A DNA stretch of 64,000 bases, from positions 29,508 to 93,507 of the forward strand of contig NZ_KB822611.1 in assembly GCF_000364625.1 (NCBI RefSeq), read 5' to 3'. Source of the stretch: Pseudomonas thermotolerans DSM 14292. GTDB lineage: Bacteria; Pseudomonadota; Gammaproteobacteria; Pseudomonadales; Pseudomonadaceae. Shown here in pieces: positions 52,369-61,171 of this stretch (position 1 is the stretch's first letter; every line of letters starts with the position of its first letter). Both the position numbers and the translations under genes were made by a program. Below the pieces are notes generated by a model, which saw only the letters and a list, made by a program, of their open reading frames with translations, made no database searches and was not told the DNA's origin.

Positions 52369-53728
52369 TCAGAGCACACTCGTTGAAGAGGAAATGGCGC
52401 AGTGCCTCGCGCTCATCGCCGCCTTCCAAATGGAAACGGTGGATGCGCATGCCCAGCATCTCCGGCGCCAGATCCTGGCCGAACCGCTCGGTGAACAGCT
52501 CACGCAGGCGGCGCAGGTAGCCCTGGGCACCGTCCGCCGAGGTGAGCGGCAGCAGCACCAGCAACAGACGATTGCCGTGGCCGTTGCGCACCTTCAGTTG
52601 CACGTCCAGGCCGCGTTGGCTGTCTTCCAGTAGGCGCTGCAGCTCCTCGGCATGCTGAGGGTCGCTCAGCTCGAGGCCGAACAGACTGGCCGGCAGGCCG
52701 TGGTCGCGGGCATCCAGCAGGGAACGCCTGAGCAACTGGGAATAGCGCTGGGCATCGGCGTCGGCCAGCTGCAGGGCCTGGGGATCGCTCATCAGCAAAT
52801 CGGCTACGTGCCCGGCGAGCAGTGCCAGCAGGCTGAAGGTGCGCTCGTGGAACATGAAGAAGGGCATCTGCTGGATAGCCAGAATCGCTAGGATGCGCCC
52901 CTCCGTGTCCACCAGCGGCACGCAGGCCTGCAGGCTGGAATGCTGGGCGCCATCACCGCGATCGAGCAGCTCCGCGCGCACGCTGACCAGCTCGCCGCGC
53001 TCCAGGCAGAGACGCACCAGCAGGTCTTCGTCATCCAGCTCCGGCATCTCGCCGAGCACCGCCAAGGGCCGGGTGTCGACCCGCTGCCCATCGATCACTC
53101 GGTACAGGCCGGCGATGCGCAGCGAGGCGTGGGAGGCCAGCAGCGTCAGGATGGTGTCTGCCAGGCAAACCAGGGCATCGCCTTCCTCCCTGGCCAGCCC
53201 GCGCAGCCGTTCGCGCAGGTCGAGCAGCGAGCTGCGCAGGCTCTGGTCGCTGCCGGCCACGCGCTGCTCCAGACGGTCGTGGGAGATGCGCAGCAGGTGG
53301 TGGGCGCGGGTGAACTCGTCGAGGCGCAGCTGGCGATAGTCGTTGGCCAGGCTCAGGCGCTCCAGGCGCCGGCCCCATATATCGCGGAACTCGCCGACCA
53401 GCAGGGTGCACAACAGCAGCCCGACCAGGAAGGCCACCGGCACCACCTGGTACGCCGGCAGCCCCGCGAAGCGGAAGGCGAACAGCGCGGCGATCAACAG
53501 CACGGCGCTGCACAGGCCCTGGAGGAAGCCGTAGCGCACGCCGAGCAGCAGCGGTGCGAGGATCATCCAGGGGAACTCGGCCGCAGCCAGTAACGGGTCC
53601 TGCGGAACGAACCACCAGCCGAGACCGAGTGCCAGCAGGGTGAGCAGCAGGGTCTCCAGCCATGAAACCCGGGTGCTGGCCTGAGGCGCCAGGATGTAGT
53701 CCTTCTGGGCGAACTGCATGGCCGTCAC
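52346..53728 (-). CDS. pelD: Pel c-di-GMP receptor PelD
   Basis: This 460-aa protein has four membrane segments (about residues 22-112), a coiled stretch (130-180), a GAF domain (about 185-310) and a degenerate GGDEF domain (about 330-440) without the GGDEF active site. RGLD at 372-375 is an RxxD inhibitory-site motif, the c-di-GMP binding site of PelD. So polymer synthesis here should depend on c-di-GMP. The start is GTG 53728, overlapping pelC, or ATG 53719. Confidence 0.93.
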   Translation of the reverse strand: MTAMQFAQKDYILAPQASTRVSWLETLLLTLLALGLGWWFVPQDPLLAAAEFPWMILAPLLLGVRYGFLQGLCSAVLLIAALFAFRFAGLPAYQVVPVAFLVGLLLCTLLVGEFRDIWGRRLERLSLANDYRQLRLDEFTRAHHLLRISHDRLEQRVAGSDQSLRSSLLDLRERLRGLAREEGDALVCLADTILTLLASHASLRIAGLYRVIDGQRVDTRPLAVLGEMPELDDEDLLVRLCLERGELVSVRAELLDRGDGAQHSSLQACVPLVDTEGRILAILAIQQMPFFMFHERTFSLLALLAGHVADLLMSDPQALQLADADAQRYSQLLRRSLLDARDHGLPASLFGLELSDPQHAEELQRLLEDSQRGLDVQLKVRNGHGNRLLLVLLPLTSADGAQGYLRRLRELFTERFGQDLAPEMLGMRIHRFHLEGGDEREALRHFLFNECALNDQQVAI

Positions 53729-54243
53729 TCGAGGTCGAGATCGTCGACCAGCTCACGGAGCACTTTCTGCGCCGATCCGGCCAGGCTTTCCCGCGACCAG
53801 CCGGCCCGCGCCCCGCTAGTGCTCCACAGCACCCGGCCGGTATCCGGTTCGATCACCTGCAGGCTGATGCCCACAGCCGGCTCGCCGTCCAGGCCGTTCT
53901 TGTACTGCCACTCCTCGACGCTACCAGTGATCACGTAGGCCAGCTTCTGCTGTCGGGCCCAGGCCAGGGCCTGAGTCTGCCGCTCGCGGTCGTCGGCGAG
54001 TAGCTGGTCCTGCTGCGCCGAGACTGGATACAGACGCGGGCGCACGCCTTCCTCGGCCAGCACGCTGAGCAGGATCCGCTCGGCGCGCTCGCCGGCCTGC
54101 GGCGCCTGCGAATAGTTGACCAGCGGCGCCAGCCCCCAGGCCGCATCGCGCGGCAGGGCCGAGCCGCTTTCACTGGTGAAGCTGGAACAGCCCGCCACGA
54201 GCAGGGCGGCGACCGCAAGGGTCAGGCAGCGGATGGTTTGCAT
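53725..54243 (-). CDS. pelC: Pel outer-membrane lipoprotein PelC
   Basis: This 172-aa protein starts at ATG 54243 (MQTIRCLTLAVAALLVAGCS) with lipobox VAGC (Cys19). The mature part has WGLAPLVNYSQAPQAGERAE and QALAWARQQKLAYVITGSVE, followed by EWQYKNGLDGEPAV. PelC forms a periplasmic ring that guides Pel to PelB. It lies 53 bp after pelB. Confidence 0.93.
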   Translation of the reverse strand: MQTIRCLTLAVAALLVAGCSSFTSESGSALPRDAAWGLAPLVNYSQAPQAGERAERILLSVLAEEGVRPRLYPVSAQQDQLLADDRERQTQALAWARQQKLAYVITGSVEEWQYKNGLDGEPAVGISLQVIEPDTGRVLWSTSGARAGWSRESLAGSAQKVLRELVDDLDLE

Positions 54244-54296
54244 CTTGGTTCCTCCTGTTGAATATCCGGGGGCCGGCAGAAACGCCGGTGCCCCAC

Positions 54297-57200
54297 TCAG
54301 CGCCCGAAGCGGGTGCTGTAGGTGATCCCGAGCGTGCCTCCGGCGTCTCCTTCCCCGCCACGCGGCGCGGACTGGTAGCCGACGGTGAACGCCAGTTCGT
54401 CGTCGCCCAGCAGCTCCATGCCGAGGCCGACGTTGATCCCGTAGTTGAACTCCCGCTCGGTCCACTGCCAGCCGACCAAGGTGTCGACCATCCAGGTGTA
54501 CTGCGGGCGGGTGCGGTTCAGCGCGCCCGGGAAGCCTCGGCGCCAGGTGCTGCCGACATAGAGCTGGCCATAGCGGTCCTGCAGCAGGTCCTCTCCCGGG
54601 GCGATCGCCGCAGGGTCGTTGTCGAAGGGCCGGAAGGCCCCACCGTTGACGGACAGCAGCTCATCCGGCACCCGGCTTTCCACCCGGTTGTGCTGGTAGT
54701 CGAGGCCGCTACGCAGCAGCCAGGTCGGCCCCTCGAAGAACAGTGCGTGGCTCCATTCCAGGGACAGCGACTCGCCGTTGCCGAGCGCGTCGCCCTGGCG
54801 TGAGGCATAACGGTTGTGGGCCAGCGACCAGGACAACAGGTCGCGGGCGGAGAGGCCGTGCTGGCCGCGCAGGCCGAGGCCGTCGCGCATGCCCAAGGCA
54901 CGCAGCAGGCCGGTTTCTTCGGTCTCGCGGTGCCAGTCCAGGGACAGCGCCAGTTCGTCGCGGGCGCTCAGCCTCCAGGTGCGCTCCAGGCCAAGGCCAT
55001 GGCGATCCTCGTCGTCGCGCCAGCTGGAATCGAGGAGCAGGCCGAGGTCGCCGTCGGCCAGGTCGCGGCGCAGCAGCAAGCGGGCATTGCGCTCGTTGCC
55101 GAGCACGGAGCTGTCGAGGTTGTCACTGTTGTAGCGGCCCCGGCTCAAGCGCAGGTCGGCATACCAGTCATCCCCCAGGTTGCGGGCGATCTCCAGGCTC
55201 GGCCCCTGGATTTCCAGGTCGCCGAAGTCCTGCCTCCGCCAGCCCAGCTGCAGGCCCTGGGGCGCGCGCTCGAGCTGAGCGGTGGTCTGCTGCAGCAGCT
55301 GCTCGCGGATACCCGTGGGCTGGCCCTCGCCGAGGGCGCTCAGCCCGGTGCCCAGCGCCTCGCCGGCATGGCCCAGGCGACTCAGCACCTCCACCTGACT
55401 GGCAGCATCCAGACCGCCGCGCTCCAGCAGGCGCTGCAACAGCGCGCGGTTGTCCTGACGCAGGGCCTGCTGGAGAAGCTCATAGTCGCTCAGCTTCAAG
55501 CCACGGGCACGGCCCCAGGCCAGCCAGTCGTCCTTGAGGGCGGCATGGTTGTCGGCTTCAAGCTGCTCGAGAAAGTGCTCGAACCACACCTGCAACATGG
55601 CCGGCTCGCTGCCAGCCCGTCGCGCTTCGCGCTGGACCAGCAACGGCTGGCTGGCGGCGAGCAGGCGCAGGTAGGTGGCGAAGCCTTCCGGAGTGGCCCG
55701 GACCTTCTCGCGATCCAGACCGGTTAGCAGCTGGCGGCGTACCCGCAGCGCCTGATCCTGGTAGCCGGCGGCCTCCAGGGCATCGGCGTAGCCGGCCCTG
55801 GCCAAGAAGTCCGCTGGATTGGCCTTCAGGTACAGGCGGAACCAGGCCAGGGACTCAGTGGTACGGTTCAGACTCAGGTAGCCACTGGCAAAGGGCAGCC
55901 AAAGGCGGCTGTCCTTGTACGCCCGGGCCCGCCAGCGGTGCAGCAGGGGCTCCAGCTGCTCGCGTCGGCCGTTCTCTATGTAGAACCAGAGCAGCCCCTC
56001 GCGAACCAGGCTCTCCTCCGGATAGCGCGCCAACGCCTCGCGATAGAAATGCTCGGCCTCCTCGCGGCGGTCCCGGTGGGCCGCCAGCGCTGCTTTGGCT
56101 ACCCAGTACTGCGGACTGGCAGTGCCGCCCGGCACCTGTTCGGCATCCTCCAGCAGCGCCTCCAGGGTCTCCCAGTCGTTGAGGTTCTCGGCCAGTTGCA
56201 GGGCGATGACCAGGCGCAGCGGGTTGCGGGTACGCTGCCAGCTGTCGGTGAGCAGCTGCAAAACACGGCGCGGCTCGCGGTCCCAGTAGAGGGCGATCAG
56301 ACGGTCCTCGTCGTCGCGCAGAAGCGGTACATCCAGTTCCTGCAGGCGCTGGTAGGCGCTACGGGTATCCGCGTCACGCTCCAGATCCCAGGCCAGACTG
56401 GCGCGCAGCTGCCAGTACTCGGTATCCGTCACCTGCTTGGCATCGAGGTCGGTGAGCACGTTCCAGGCCTCCTGCAGCTGGAACAGGTTCCAGTGCGCCT
56501 TGGCCCAGCGGATGCGCTCCTCCAGGGTTAGCGGGAAGCGCCTGGCCATCTCGCCCCAGAGCGCGGTTTCCTTCTCCAGCTGCTGAGTGTTCTCCAGCAG
56601 CATGCGCAGGCGTTGCCAGGCGTAGTGATGCTGCGGGTACTTGCGCAGGTAGCCACGCAACCAAAGCTCGGCCTCTTCCGGGGTACCGCGGGTCTCGTGG
56701 CTGTAGACCAGTGCATCGAGCTCCTCGTTGGACATCTGCCGCTGCCCATCCAGAACGGCCAGGGTGCTTACCACACGGTCGAAATCGAACAACTGCAGGG
56801 CCAGGCGCCAGGCGTGCTCGCGCAGCTGCGGATCCTCGGCGCCCTTGAGCAGTTCGATCCAGTAGTCCAGCGCCTGCTGCGGGTGCCCGGCCCACTCACC
56901 GAGGCGCGCCATTTCGGCCAACAGCTCGCGGTCGCCGGGGCTACGCGCCAGCAGTTCGGAACCGAGCTGCCAGGCCCTCTCCAGATCGCCGGAAGCCTGG
57001 CTCAGGCGGAAGTCGGCGGCCAGCAGGCGTGGGTCGTCAGCCTGCAGGGTACGCCATTGGGCGATGAACAGTTCAGCCAGGCCGTAGCGCTGACTGCCCT
57101 GGGCCGTGTCGACACCGGCAGCCAGCCAATCCAGGGAGTTCTGGTCGCTGTCCAGCAGGTCGAGGTTCGCCGCCAGCAGTTCGGCGGCCCGTTCGCCCTG

Positions 57201-57893
57201 GTTGGCGGCGCGCAGGCTGTCGAATGCCTTGCGCAGATAGTCGATGCGCTCGCTCCTGTCCTTGGCTTCGGCAGCCAACTGCAGGTAGAGCTGCGCCGCC
57301 TGGTTCAGGTCACCGGCGGCCAGGCTCCAGCGCGCCGCCTCGCTCATCCAGTGCGTGTGCAGCTCCGGGTCGCGCTTGGCCAGCTCCATGTAGGCCCGGG
57401 TGGCCAGCTCTGGAGCATTGAGCTGCAGGGCATGGCGCGCCAGACGCTCGAGCATGGGTTTTTCCAGCTGGCCTGGATCCAGGAGACGCAGCCTCTCGAC
57501 CAGCTCCAGCCGCTCGGCTTCGTCGATGCCTTCGGGGGCGGCCTGGGCAACGAGGATGTCAAGGACCGTGCCATAGAATTGCGCGAACAGTTGTCCGCGG
57601 TCCTTCAGCCCGGCCAAATACTGGCGGGCCCGGTCGAAATTGCCGGCCTGGATCAATTGGTCGATCAGACGGAGGCGCAGGCGGTCATCCCCGGGGTGAG
57701 CCTTGAGCAGCAGCTCGGTATAGCCGATGGCCACCGCATCCGGCTCCGCCTCCTCGCCGGGCAGGAACACATCTTCGCTCTTGTAGGACAGCGCCAGCAG
57801 AAGGAGGACGATCAGCGCGACCAGCAGGATCGTCCAGGAATTGAGCAGACGCGTGTTCTTGCGGCGGTTCTCAATTGCAGACAAGCTGGCCAT
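54297..57893 (-). CDS. pelB: Pel outer-membrane export protein PelB
   Basis: This protein of about 1198 aa has an N-terminal membrane anchor (WTILLVALIVLLLLALSYKS), a long run of TPR helices (about residues 60-870) and a C-terminal beta-barrel ending in TLGITYSTRFGR with a terminal aromatic-basic signal. It exports Pel and its TPRs bind PelA. I use ATG 57893; a GTG lies one codon earlier. It overlaps the end of pelA by 23 bp. Confidence 0.95.
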   Translation of the reverse strand: MASLSAIENRRKNTRLLNSWTILLVALIVLLLLALSYKSEDVFLPGEEAEPDAVAIGYTELLLKAHPGDDRLRLRLIDQLIQAGNFDRARQYLAGLKDRGQLFAQFYGTVLDILVAQAAPEGIDEAERLELVERLRLLDPGQLEKPMLERLARHALQLNAPELATRAYMELAKRDPELHTHWMSEAARWSLAAGDLNQAAQLYLQLAAEAKDRSERIDYLRKAFDSLRAANQGERAAELLAANLDLLDSDQNSLDWLAAGVDTAQGSQRYGLAELFIAQWRTLQADDPRLLAADFRLSQASGDLERAWQLGSELLARSPGDRELLAEMARLGEWAGHPQQALDYWIELLKGAEDPQLREHAWRLALQLFDFDRVVSTLAVLDGQRQMSNEELDALVYSHETRGTPEEAELWLRGYLRKYPQHHYAWQRLRMLLENTQQLEKETALWGEMARRFPLTLEERIRWAKAHWNLFQLQEAWNVLTDLDAKQVTDTEYWQLRASLAWDLERDADTRSAYQRLQELDVPLLRDDEDRLIALYWDREPRRVLQLLTDSWQRTRNPLRLVIALQLAENLNDWETLEALLEDAEQVPGGTASPQYWVAKAALAAHRDRREEAEHFYREALARYPEESLVREGLLWFYIENGRREQLEPLLHRWRARAYKDSRLWLPFASGYLSLNRTTESLAWFRLYLKANPADFLARAGYADALEAAGYQDQALRVRRQLLTGLDREKVRATPEGFATYLRLLAASQPLLVQREARRAGSEPAMLQVWFEHFLEQLEADNHAALKDDWLAWGRARGLKLSDYELLQQALRQDNRALLQRLLERGGLDAASQVEVLSRLGHAGEALGTGLSALGEGQPTGIREQLLQQTTAQLERAPQGLQLGWRRQDFGDLEIQGPSLEIARNLGDDWYADLRLSRGRYNSDNLDSSVLGNERNARLLLRRDLADGDLGLLLDSSWRDDEDRHGLGLERTWRLSARDELALSLDWHRETEETGLLRALGMRDGLGLRGQHGLSARDLLSWSLAHNRYASRQGDALGNGESLSLEWSHALFFEGPTWLLRSGLDYQHNRVESRVPDELLSVNGGAFRPFDNDPAAIAPGEDLLQDRYGQLYVGSTWRRGFPGALNRTRPQYTWMVDTLVGWQWTEREFNYGINVGLGMELLGDDELAFTVGYQSAPRGGEGDAGGTLGITYSTRFGR

Positions 57894-60654
57894 CACGCAC
57901 CTGTTTCATTGGCAATTGGAAACGCCACAATCCATCGTGCTCCTTGCCCTGGAAGCTTTGTCCGGCGACCGTCACACGACAGGGACCAGCGGCTCGTACG
58001 CTGAACTGCAGCGGCAGCTCCCCAGCGAAGGAGAAGCTCACCTGGCTGGCGCTGCGGTACTCCCAGGCGGTCAGCGGGAGATTGGCCTCCTCCAGGGCCG
58101 GGCGGGGGTCCCGGCTGCTACGCAGGGCCAGCAGCGCATCCGCCCGACTGAGGTGCACGTAGCGGCCCTGGGGCAGATCGCGCACCCCGGCCACGCCCTT
58201 CGAGCGGGCCAGGTCCGGCCAACCCAGGGCCGGATCCAGGCGCAGGGTACGCAGCCCGGCCAGCCCGCGCAGTTGCCAGCGACCGTCGGCGCGCCGGGCC
58301 AGGCTGGCGCAATGCAGCCCTTCCAGGCGTCTGACGTAATCGCTCATCCACAGGGAAAGAGGCTGCTGCCTGAGCATTTCCGCGTAGATCTGGTGCATGG
58401 CGCGAATCGACGCCTGCTTGGTGCCGGAATAGAAGTGGTAATACAGATGCAGTCCGCGTAGGCGGCGCGGCTGGTCGGTCAGCGCGAAGGTGTCCAGCAC
58501 GTCGCGGAAGCCGTAGTACGGCCCGGTCCACAGGTTGGTGTAGACGTTTTCGTTGATGATCGGTGCGTAGTACTGGACGCCGCCGCTGGTGGGGCGGATC
58601 AGCGGGTAGAGCCCGGTGAGCGACGGATAGGCCTTGGTCAGCATCGTGTTTCCACCATTCACGTTGGGAAGGCCACTGTCGTAGGCAAGCTTGATGGTTT
58701 CCGCATCCGGCAGGGCGTCGCCGGACCAGAAGATCATCTTCACCGGCTTTTCCGGGGTGGTCAGGCGCTGATTGATGTAGTCGCGGGTACCGACCACCTC
58801 TCGGCGCATGTCCAGCACCTCGTAACCGGGAATCTTCATCATCAGGCTGTACTGGGGATCGAAATCGTCACTTTGCGCGGCCTTCTCCGGCTGCCAGAAG
58901 AACGGATGACTGAAGGTGTGACTGGCCACCTCCACCTTGGGATCGGCGAAGATCCTCCGGGCAATGGGCTCCAATTCCTTGGACAAGTGCGGGTACATGC
59001 CCTTGGGCCCGACCTCCCCTTCCACCACTGATACCGAGGTGAGCAGCGGATAAGGACGGATGAAGGCCTCCAGCACCTGCTGGCCGGCATATGGGCTGCC
59101 CGGCACTTCCGCGCGAGACACGAAGCCGTCGCCGTCGATGTGCACGGTGGCGACGCGCCGGCCGTTCTCGGTGGTGACGTCGGGACTGGGCAGCGGCGGC
59201 AGAGCGAAGGCACGCTGGATGAAGGCGAACGGATCGATGATCCAGCGCCGATGATCCAGAGCCTCCTCCACCAGGTAGGGTGCCAGCGCTATGCCGCCCC
59301 AGGTGCCGGTGGCCACCGGCACGTAGCGACGCCCCCCGTGCTCCAGGACCAGCGCGGCCTGGGTGAGCTGCGGGTCGGTGACGGTCAGCGCCTGCAGGTC
59401 GCGGGTACGCAGGCGCAGTGGCGCCTCGAAGGCCCCCAGCAGGCTCTGATCATGGAACTCGAGCTGCGGCTCGCCACGCAGCGGCTGAGACAGCCTGCGC
59501 ATGCCCAGGCGTTGCAGCAGGCCATCGTTGTCTACCGGCAGGCCGGCCAGGAAGGCGATCGGCACCTGTTCGTCGATGCGCGCATTCAGCCAGGCGTGAA
59601 AGGAATCGCTGGCGCTCGGCGGGCCGCTGGTCATCCAAATCACCACTCCGGCGTACAAGCCCTTCAGTGGACGTTGCGGCAGCGCCTCGCCGGCCGGCCA
59701 ATAGTCGACCCGATACCCCAGATACTCCAGCAGACCGCCCAGCATGATGTGGCCGGGATTGCTCTCCAGCTCGCCCTCGCGGGGGTCGTAGACCAGTGCG
59801 ATGCGCCGCGGCTGCACCTCCAAGCTGCCGACGCCCAGGGTGTCCAGTGCCGGGGTGGTGACGTAGGGGATGAAGCCCTCTTTGACGAGGCGTGCGGCCA
59901 GCTCACGGGCTTCTTCGCGCCGCTCCGGAGGCAGGTATTCGATGGCCACTAGCGGCACCCCCTGGGCACGCAACGCCTCTAGGTGCGGCTGCAGCCAGTC
60001 GCGATCCTCCTGGGAGACTTTTCGGTAACGGGAGCTGGCAGCCTCCCAGCCAGCGTGAATGGACTCCACGGCCACCGCTGAGGCCACGCCGGGCAGCTCG
60101 GGCAGCACCTCGAAACCGCGATTGAAGAACAACGAGAGCTGCGGCTCGCGACGGTGCAGCTCGGCCAGCAGACTGACCAACGCCTGACGCTGGGGCTCGT
60201 GGCGCTCCTCCGACTGCAGCTGGAAGCTGTCCAGAGTATCGAGGAACAGACCGGCATAGCCCTGGCGGCGCAGTTCGGCGGCACGGGAGAAGAGATGCTC
60301 GCGCCAGACGGACGAGCTCAGATCCATCACCTGACTGTGCCAGGCATCGTTGCGCACCGCGCTGGCACCCTCCTCCAGCCCGGCGCCGGCAAGCTCGGCG
60401 GTATCACCGTCGAACTCGCCGACAGAAAGATAGGCAAAAGGCGTGCTGCCCTGGGCTTTCAGATAGGCAATGTCGGCAGCGCCGGCATGCCCCGGCTCCA
60501 GCACCACCCAGTCGAATTGGGAGAGCTCGGCCAGTGGCGGCTGTTCGGCATACCAGAAGGCTACGCTGGAAGGCTTGGCGAAAACGCTAGCTGTAAACAA
60601 CGAAACGGCCAGACCGAGGATCCTGGCCATCCCCCATGAATAAGTCAGTCGCAT
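57871..60654 (-). CDS. pelA: Pel hydrolase/deacetylase PelA
   Basis: This protein of about 927 aa starts at ATG 60654 (MRLTYSWGMARILGLAVSLF), with AAAGGGA upstream and a Sec signal. The N-terminal glycoside-hydrolase TIM-barrel (about 35-300) has DWVVLEPGHAGAADIAYLKA and YAGLFLDTLDSFQL. A middle Rossmann-like part follows. The polysaccharide deacetylase domain (about 500-790) has TVHIDGDGFVSRAEVPGSPY and HTFSHPFFWQPEK. PelA partly deacetylates Pel and can cut it. It is first in the operon. A terminal beta-rich domain follows the deacetylase. Confidence 0.95.
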   Translation of the reverse strand: MRLTYSWGMARILGLAVSLFTASVFAKPSSVAFWYAEQPPLAELSQFDWVVLEPGHAGAADIAYLKAQGSTPFAYLSVGEFDGDTAELAGAGLEEGASAVRNDAWHSQVMDLSSSVWREHLFSRAAELRRQGYAGLFLDTLDSFQLQSEERHEPQRQALVSLLAELHRREPQLSLFFNRGFEVLPELPGVASAVAVESIHAGWEAASSRYRKVSQEDRDWLQPHLEALRAQGVPLVAIEYLPPERREEARELAARLVKEGFIPYVTTPALDTLGVGSLEVQPRRIALVYDPREGELESNPGHIMLGGLLEYLGYRVDYWPAGEALPQRPLKGLYAGVVIWMTSGPPSASDSFHAWLNARIDEQVPIAFLAGLPVDNDGLLQRLGMRRLSQPLRGEPQLEFHDQSLLGAFEAPLRLRTRDLQALTVTDPQLTQAALVLEHGGRRYVPVATGTWGGIALAPYLVEEALDHRRWIIDPFAFIQRAFALPPLPSPDVTTENGRRVATVHIDGDGFVSRAEVPGSPYAGQQVLEAFIRPYPLLTSVSVVEGEVGPKGMYPHLSKELEPIARRIFADPKVEVASHTFSHPFFWQPEKAAQSDDFDPQYSLMMKIPGYEVLDMRREVVGTRDYINQRLTTPEKPVKMIFWSGDALPDAETIKLAYDSGLPNVNGGNTMLTKAYPSLTGLYPLIRPTSGGVQYYAPIINENVYTNLWTGPYYGFRDVLDTFALTDQPRRLRGLHLYYHFYSGTKQASIRAMHQIYAEMLRQQPLSLWMSDYVRRLEGLHCASLARRADGRWQLRGLAGLRTLRLDPALGWPDLARSKGVAGVRDLPQGRYVHLSRADALLALRSSRDPRPALEEANLPLTAWEYRSASQVSFSFAGELPLQFSVRAAGPCRVTVAGQSFQGKEHDGLWRFQLPMKQVRDGQLVCN

Positions 60655-61171
60655 GATTCCCTTTTGATGCGGTGCCTGATGCACCGGCTTCCCTTTTCAT
60701 TTCACGGACCGGGTGAAGCCGTGACATGCACGGGCTCACGCCGTTCCTCAACTGCCTTACTGCGGAACACAACCAGTCCGGAATTGATACCTCACTGGTG
60801 GCCGAGCATTGGACATCCCACCCAAAGAATTGTCAATTTTATGTCTTATCGATTTATTCGATAGATAATCGTCGACTTTTTGTCACAATGCGCGACGAAT
60901 TCATGACTGAAGGCTCATTACTACCATCCGAGGTTCTGTTTTGAGCAGGATGCGACTTCCTGCACAGGCGGCGAATAGGCCCGATCTGATGCCGGGAAAA
61001 TGAGCCATGCGGAGGCGATTTCGAGGTTGGAAGAGAGAGGCTGCCCAGGTTGTCGTGAAGCACCCCGTTGCTGCGAAGCACGCCTCATGCGAGAGAACGG
61101 GCGCCTGCACCGACATACCGGGAACGAAAACGACGAGGCCCGACATCGTCGGGCCTCGGATGATGGGGAAC
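60655..61171 (-). promoter_or_regulatory. pel upstream region with FleQ-box-like site
   Basis: No gene is seen in these 517 bp. GTCAATTTTATGTC (60832-60845) has one perfect and one weak arm of the FleQ box GTCAATNNATTGAC. On the minus strand the same bases give TTGACA (60831-60836) with a weak -10 (TCCAAT) 17 bp on, so FleQ could sit on the -35. TATCGA-N5-TCGATA (60847-60863) is a further palindrome upstream. The rest up to the caspase-gene terminator is featureless to me. Confidence 0.45.
61134..61158 (-). terminator. Rho-independent terminator after the caspase-like gene
   Basis: CGAGGCCCGAC and GTCGGGCCTCG form an 11-bp perfect stem with a 3-nt loop, 13 bp beyond the stop. On the minus strand TCGTTTTCGTT follows. 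It separates this unit from pel. Confidence 0.88.
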
